Assembly (NCBI GenBank): GCA_937973935.1
Contig: CALJJF010000118.1
Location: 1-10,181, forward strand
Source of the DNA: MKRK01 sp001896915
GTDB taxonomy: Bacteria > Bacillota > Clostridia > Oscillospirales > Acutalibacteraceae
Direction of reading: 5' to 3'
DNA length: 10,181 nt
Made by a program: the position numbers and the translations under genes
The notes under the pieces: model-generated
What the model saw: the letters and a program-made list of their open reading frames with translations, nothing else
Databases searched by the model: none
What the model was told of the DNA's origin: nothing
Part shown: positions 6,690-10,181 of the stretch, in pieces
Numbering within the stretch: the first letter of the stretch is position 1
Layout: every line of letters begins with the position of its first letter

Positions 6690-7595
6690 ATGAAAGTGGA
6701 GCTTTTGCAGCTTAAATATTTTCAGCGGGCAGCACAGCTGGAAAGCATCACAAAGGCTGCCGAGGAGTTTTGTATCTCCCAGCCGTCGCTGAGCAAGACC
6801 ATAAAAACACTGGAAACCGAGCTGGGGGTAAGTCTGTTTGACCGGGTGGGAAAATACATCAAGCTGAATGCGGCGGGAAGAGTGTTTCTTGAGCAAGTCA
6901 GCGTCGCCCTCAACGCTCTGGACAGCGGAAAAAGAAAGCTGGCATACCAAAAAGAGCGGGAGAGCGTCCAAATCTCCGTGGTGTTTCTGGCGGCATCGCC
7001 CTTCATGCCGGACTTATTCTGCGAGTTTAAAAAAATCCATCCGCAAGCGGATTTCAATCTGCTGCAGCACATTGCCAAAACGCCCTTGTATCACTTTGAT
7101 GCGTGCATTTCCACCCTGCCGCTGGCCATGGACGGCATCGAGAGCGTCCCGGTGATTCATGAAGAAATTTTTCTGGCTGTCCCGAACACCCACCGGCTGG
7201 CACACAGAAAAAGCATCCGGCTCATCGAAGCGGAAAAGGAGGGCTTTGTCAGTCTCAAGCCCGTCCATACCCTCCGGGGGATCACCGACGAATTCTGCCG
7301 CAAGGCGGGATTTTCGCCACATATTGTCTTTGAAAGTGACGACCCGTCCACCGTCAGGGGACTCATCAAGGCAGGGCAGGGGGTAGGGTTCATCCCGGCG
7401 ATTACATGGGCAGGAGCCGTCGGCTCCTCGGTAAAGCTGTTACGGATTACAGACCCCTCCTGTTTTCGCACCATCGGGATTTCCCATTCCAAAACCCGTG
7501 TTTCCTCAGCCCTAGCCGTCGCTTTTCGCGACTTTGCCTATGCGTTCTTGCAATCCAAACAGGATGCCTATCAAAAAACCAACGTGCAGCCATAA
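6690..7595 (+). CDS. LysR-family transcriptional regulator
   Basis: This 301-residue protein has the LysR winged helix at residues 1-63: LLQLKYFQRAAQLESITKAA opens the domain (broken here as LLQLKYFQRA/AQLESITKAA), then ISQPSLSKTIKTLETELGVSLFDR with the recognition helix at about 30-43. The co-inducer domain covers about 90-290, with the family segment IKAGQGVGFIPAITW. The frame stays open upstream to 6486, but that region overlaps the hydrolase gene and the promoter. ATG 6690 is chosen; only GGTGG lies close by, and GTG 6696, which would give VELLQLKYF with better spacing, is an alternative. It is divergent from the hydrolase-transporter operon with overlapping promoters, the usual arrangement for a LysR protein and its target. 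Its last codons lie inside a terminator stem. Confidence 0.92.
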   Translation: MKVELLQLKYFQRAAQLESITKAAEEFCISQPSLSKTIKTLETELGVSLFDRVGKYIKLNAAGRVFLEQVSVALNALDSGKRKLAYQKERESVQISVVFLAASPFMPDLFCEFKKIHPQADFNLLQHIAKTPLYHFDACISTLPLAMDGIESVPVIHEEIFLAVPNTHRLAHRKSIRLIEAEKEGFVSLKPVHTLRGITDEFCRKAGFSPHIVFESDDPSTVRGLIKAGQGVGFIPAITWAGAVGSSVKLLRITDPSCFRTIGISHSKTRVSSALAVAFRDFAYAFLQSKQDAYQKTNVQP

Positions 7596-7612
7596 ACCGC
7601 ACGTTGGTTTTT
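7574..7612. terminator. Bidirectional terminator shared by the LysR and DUF6062-like genes
   Basis: AAAAACCAACGTGC (7574-7587) and GCACGTTGGTTTTT (7599-7612) form a perfect 14-bp stem with an 11-base loop. T-runs follow on both strands, TTTTTATT rightward and TTTTTTG leftward. The LysR stop (7593-7595) lies in the loop and the stop of the opposite gene (7611-7613) overlaps the stem foot, so one palindrome ends both genes with no spacer. Confidence 0.9.
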
Positions 7613-8309
7613 ATTCATTCTTAAATCTTCCTGTCAGATAGCCGGCGCTTCGTTCGATGGAATCCTTGGAGTTGCCCCAGTCGGCATCCTCGCCGGAATT
7701 GCGGTAATCAAACATCTTGCAAAAATGGCTGACATCGTTTTGTAAGCTTGTCAGATAGTTTCCGGACAGGTTCTTGCACACCCTTTCAAATTCGCCCAGA
7801 TACCGTTTGTTTACGTCTTTTTGCGCCCCGGCAATCAGCAAATGATAATGGGGCAGGCACAAAAGCTCCTGTTCGGAAAACAGGGCTCTGAAATCCCCCT
7901 CGCTGCCAAACAGGCGAAACACCGTGGCCAGCAGCCGCTCCATGCCCCATTGCACCCTGTCACAGACAAAACAGGTCTCGAGGATTTTGGCGGCACTGTA
8001 TGCGCTTTTTTTCGGACCGGGTTTCAAAAATCCCTTTCCCTCAAACACTTCCTTGCTCATATGGACCAGATGGCTTTCCAAAATCAGCCCCAGAGACAAG
8101 CGGTTTCGTTTGGTCATCATCATTTTGAGATGATCGGCGCAAAAGCCCATCTCATTGGTTTTGATCCGTACATCCGGCTCCATCATGGCGGCACCGAGAA
8201 TATATTCCACCATTCTTTCCTCCAGCATGTCCCGCATCCGGCAAATGGGGCAGCCGCATTTCGGCAGGAATACGTCGTTTACGGGAATGCTGCAAATATC
8301 GTCTCTCAT
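7611..8309 (-). CDS. Cys-rich cytoplasmic protein with two C2CH units, probably DUF6062
   Basis: This 232-residue protein has no signal peptide or membrane segment. It has two similar metal-ligand sets: C20-P-I-C23 with C57-A-D-H60, and C113-F-V-C116 with C151-L-P-H154. The spacing between half-sets is 34 and 35 residues, which points to an internal duplication; C18 is an extra cysteine. Zinc or another metal could bind each set, but that is inferred from the pattern. The end, with SKDSIERSAGYLTG, and the cysteine pattern recall the DUF6062 proteins of Clostridia; the assignment is from memory and the function of that family is unknown. ATG 8309 has AAAGGG eight bases before it. It is divergent from the DNA glycosylase gene, with overlapping promoters. 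Confidence 0.85.
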   Translation of the reverse strand: MRDDICSIPVNDVFLPKCGCPICRMRDMLEERMVEYILGAAMMEPDVRIKTNEMGFCADHLKMMMTKRNRLSLGLILESHLVHMSKEVFEGKGFLKPGPKKSAYSAAKILETCFVCDRVQWGMERLLATVFRLFGSEGDFRALFSEQELLCLPHYHLLIAGAQKDVNKRYLGEFERVCKNLSGNYLTSLQNDVSHFCKMFDYRNSGEDADWGNSKDSIERSAGYLTGRFKNE

Positions 8310-8367
8310 TGGGATAACCCTTTCTGTCGATGCAACTTCTAAGATTTAGCAAATTTTTTTCCTTTCT

Positions 8368-8396
8368 ATTATACAATAAAATTGGTATAATGTAAA
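8368..8396 (-). promoter_or_regulatory. Sigma-A promoter of the DUF6062-like gene
   Basis: On the minus strand TTTACA (8396-8391) and TATAAT (8373-8368) are 17 bases apart. Transcription would start near 8361, giving a leader of about 50 bases. The promoter covers the -10 box of the divergent glycosylase gene. Confidence 0.75.
8386..8391 (+). promoter_or_regulatory. Probable -10 box of the glycosylase gene
   Basis: TATAAT lies 45 bases before the glycosylase start. At 17 bases upstream the -35 candidate is only TTTCTA, so the promoter is weak or assisted. A dyad, AATTGG (8380-8385) with CCAATT (8399-8404), brackets it, and further TTGG copies lie at 8408 and 8411. Confidence 0.5.
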
Positions 8397-8436
8397 AGCC
8401 AATTATTTGGTTGGCAACAGAAAGAAAGGGATTTGC

Positions 8437-9282
8437 ATGGTAATCACAAAAGAGAAGCAACAATACACCCAAAGCGGCGAGAACCTTGTGTTACATTCTA
8501 TAAAAAATTTTGATCCGGAAGAAATATTCGACTGCGGACAGGCGTTCCGCTTTTCCGAAACAAACGGCGTGTGGCAAGGGGTCGCTTTCGGGAAAGTAGT
8601 AACATGTAAGCGTGAGGGCGATACCGTTATTTTTTATCATATGACCGAAAAGGATTTTATTGAAATCTGGTATGATTATTTTACCCTAGATATGGATTAT
8701 GACAGGGTGATACAAATAATTTCACAAGATGAAACCCTGAAATGCGCCGCTGCCTTTGCAAAGGGCATCCGGATTTTGCGGCAAGACCCCTGGGAAACCC
8801 TCTGCTCCTTCATCATTTCCCAAAACAACAACATCCCCAGAATCAAAGGAATCATTGCACGGCTCTGTGAAACCTTCGGGGACGAAATCGAGCCCGGCTT
8901 TTTTTCTTTTCCATCCCCCGACAGGCTTGCGGATTTGACGGTGGAGGATTTGCAGCCCCTTCGTGCCGGCTTTCGTGCCAAATACATACTGGACGCAGCA
9001 AAGAAAATCACCGCCGGGCAGGTGGAGATTTACCGGCTGAAACATCTGCCCTATGAGGAAGCGAAGCAGGAGCTGTTAAAAATCAAAGGCGTGGGACAAA
9101 AGGTGGCGGACTGCGCCCTTCTGTTCGGCTGTGAAAAGCTGGAAGCCTTTCCCGAGGATGTGTGGATCAAACGGGTGATGGCAATGCTTTTGCCTGCCGG
9201 TTTGCCCGAATGCGCCCGGGAATATGCAGGAATTGCCCAGCAATACCTGTTTCACTACGCAAGAAACCATAATATTAAGTGA
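8437..9282 (+). CDS. ogg: 8-oxoguanine DNA glycosylase (OGG1-type, HhH-GPD superfamily)
   Basis: This 281-residue base-excision repair enzyme removes 8-oxoguanine from DNA and can nick the strand by beta-elimination. The N-terminal OGG domain has the motif DCGQAFRF (32-39). The glycosylase core has SFIISQNNNIPRIKGII (124-140), matching the NNN motif of OGG1, and a helix-hairpin-helix at about 213-230 (LLKIKGVGQKVADCALLF). Catalytic Lys222 in GQKVAD corresponds to Lys249 of human OGG1 and Asp241 in FPEDVWIKR to its Asp268. Length and motif order are complete. ATG 8437 is preceded by AAAGGG at six bases; a TTG at 8407 is in frame but has no binding site. It is divergent from the DUF6062-like gene and 77 bases ahead of the aldolase gene, which has its own -10 box. 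Confidence 0.93.
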   Translation: MVITKEKQQYTQSGENLVLHSIKNFDPEEIFDCGQAFRFSETNGVWQGVAFGKVVTCKREGDTVIFYHMTEKDFIEIWYDYFTLDMDYDRVIQIISQDETLKCAAAFAKGIRILRQDPWETLCSFIISQNNNIPRIKGIIARLCETFGDEIEPGFFSFPSPDRLADLTVEDLQPLRAGFRAKYILDAAKKITAGQVEIYRLKHLPYEEAKQELLKIKGVGQKVADCALLFGCEKLEAFPEDVWIKRVMAMLLPAGLPECAREYAGIAQQYLFHYARNHNIK

Positions 9283-9323
9283 AAAATATGAGATTGGCTC
9301 TTTTCTTTGCCCTCAAACTGTAG

Positions 9324-9350
9324 TATAATAAGTCCAATATGTAACAGGAG
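9324..9350 (+). promoter_or_regulatory. -10 box and ribosome binding site of the aldolase gene
   Basis: TATAAT (9324-9329) is a consensus -10 box, but the sequence 16-18 bases upstream (TTTTCT) is a poor -35. AGGAG (9346-9350) lies nine bases before the ATG at 9360. I see no convincing terminator between the glycosylase stop and this promoter, so some read-through is possible. Confidence 0.55.
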
Positions 9351-9359
9351 AGTGTTAAA

Positions 9360-10181
9360 ATGCCATTAGTAAACACAACAGAAATGTTTAAGAAAGCTTA
9401 TGAGGGCGGCTATGCCATCGGCGCTTTCAACGTAAACAATATGGAAATAATCCAGGGTATCGTCGGCGCGGCGAACAAGCTTCGTGCCCCCCTTATCCTG
9501 CAGGTTTCTTCAGGCGCAAGAAAATATGCGAACCATACCTATCTGGTAAAGCTCGTAGAAGCCGCCATTGCAGAAAGCGGTCTTCCCATTGCCCTGCATC
9601 TTGACCACGGCGACACCTTCGAGCTGTGCAAATCCTGCATCGACGGCGGCTTTACCTCCGTTATGATTGACGGTTCCCACCACAGCTATGAAGACAATGT
9701 CACCCTGACCAAAAAAGTGGTTGACTATGCCCATCAGTTCGGCGTAACCGTGGAAGGCGAGCTGGGACAGCTGGCAGGCATCGAAGACGACGTCAACGTA
9801 TCAGCGGAAGACGCTTCTTATACCGACCCGGATCAGGTTTATGATTTCGTCACCAGAACCGGCGTGGATTCTCTTGCCATCGCCATCGGGACAAGCCACG
9901 GCGCTTATAAATTCAAACCCGGCCAGGACCCTCAGCTTCGGTTCGATATCTTAGAAGAAATCGAGAAGAGACTGCCGAACTTCCCCATCGTGCTTCACGG
10001 TGCAAGCTCCGTTGTTCCCGAATTTGTTGAAATGGTCAACACCTACGGCGGCAAAATGCCCGACGCAATCGGCATCCCGGAAGAAATGCTGCGCAAAGCC
10101 GCATCCATGGCGGTCTGCAAAATCAATATTGACTCTGACCTGCGTCTTGCCATGACAGGTGCCATCAGAAAGCACTTTGCT
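9360..10181 (+). CDS. fba: Class II fructose-1,6-bisphosphate aldolase (3' end outside window)
   Basis: The 274 visible residues are most of a zinc-dependent class II aldolase, which cleaves fructose-1,6-bisphosphate to dihydroxyacetone phosphate and glyceraldehyde-3-phosphate in glycolysis and reverses this in gluconeogenesis. Seen in order are the start TTEMFKKAYEGGYAIGAFNVNN, broken here as TTEMFKKAYE/GGYAIGAFNVNN, the catalytic Asp82 and zinc ligand His83 in LHLDHGD, GSHHSYEDN (105-113), GELGQLAGIEDDV (133-145), zinc ligand His180 in GTSHGAYKF, zinc ligand His213 in VLHGASSV, and the phosphate-binding segment INIDSDLRLA (255-264). The AGIEDDV segment and overall length point to the type IIB or related branch; tagatose- and fructose-bisphosphate aldolases share these motifs, so the exact substrate is likely but not proven. 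AGGAG lies nine bases before ATG 9360. The frame is open to the window edge, without a stop. Confidence 0.93.
   Translation, partial: MPLVNTTEMFKKAYEGGYAIGAFNVNNMEIIQGIVGAANKLRAPLILQVSSGARKYANHTYLVKLVEAAIAESGLPIALHLDHGDTFELCKSCIDGGFTSVMIDGSHHSYEDNVTLTKKVVDYAHQFGVTVEGELGQLAGIEDDVNVSAEDASYTDPDQVYDFVTRTGVDSLAIAIGTSHGAYKFKPGQDPQLRFDILEEIEKRLPNFPIVLHGASSVVPEFVEMVNTYGGKMPDAIGIPEEMLRKAASMAVCKINIDSDLRLAMTGAIRKHFA

Noticed and set aside
7821..8342. 173-codon open frame on the plus strand
   Set aside because: It is antisense to the DUF6062-like gene, and its His/Gln-rich translation is typical of a reversed coding strand.
9283..9323. Terminator after the glycosylase gene (GAG-N5-CTC then TTTTC)
   Set aside because: The stem is only three base pairs, too short to support.

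Overview
The window looks like chromosomal DNA of an anaerobic, moderate-GC Clostridia-type Firmicute, perhaps Lachnospirales or a relative. This is inferred from Gram-positive ribosome binding sites, near-consensus sigma-A promoters with 17-bp spacers, cysteine-rich cytoplasmic proteins, and gene families typical of Clostridia: a YtrA-type GntR regulator, an MmpL pump paired with a xxxLxxG heptad protein, a DUF6062-like protein and an OGG-type glycosylase. I see no phage, insertion sequence, CRISPR, tRNA or rRNA.

Left block (1-4900). The 5' part of a GntR/YtrA-type regulator runs off the left edge on the minus strand. Behind it on the same strand lies a TetR-family regulator. Divergent from the TetR gene is a two-gene operon: a 709-residue MmpL-type RND transporter and a secreted 509-residue protein with two long runs of xxxLxxG heptads. 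The TetR and MmpL genes share a compact control region in which two sigma-A promoters overlap at their -10 boxes and several perfect dyads are candidate operators. The likely reading is a TetR-controlled envelope export or remodelling system. A hairpin terminator closes the operon.

Middle block (4900-7612). A 105-bp imperfect palindrome fills the convergent gap. A minus-strand two-gene operon follows: an SGNH/GDSL hydrolase and a DMT/EamA transporter whose start overlaps the hydrolase stop. A LysR-type regulator is divergent from it, with interlocked promoters, and probably controls the pair. The LysR gene converges on the next gene through one bidirectional terminator that carries parts of both coding ends.

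Right block (7611-10181). A cytoplasmic protein with two C-x2-C...C-x2-H units (probably DUF6062) is divergent from an 8-oxoguanine DNA glycosylase gene, again from overlapping promoters. A class II fructose-bisphosphate aldolase gene, cut by the right edge, follows.

Most of the window is ordinary in gene families. What stands out is the repeated use of interlocked divergent promoters, the palindrome at 4903-5007, the duplicated metal-ligand pattern in the DUF6062-like protein, and the regular two-arm heptad architecture of the secreted partner of the MmpL pump. I did not find a clear new multi-gene system.
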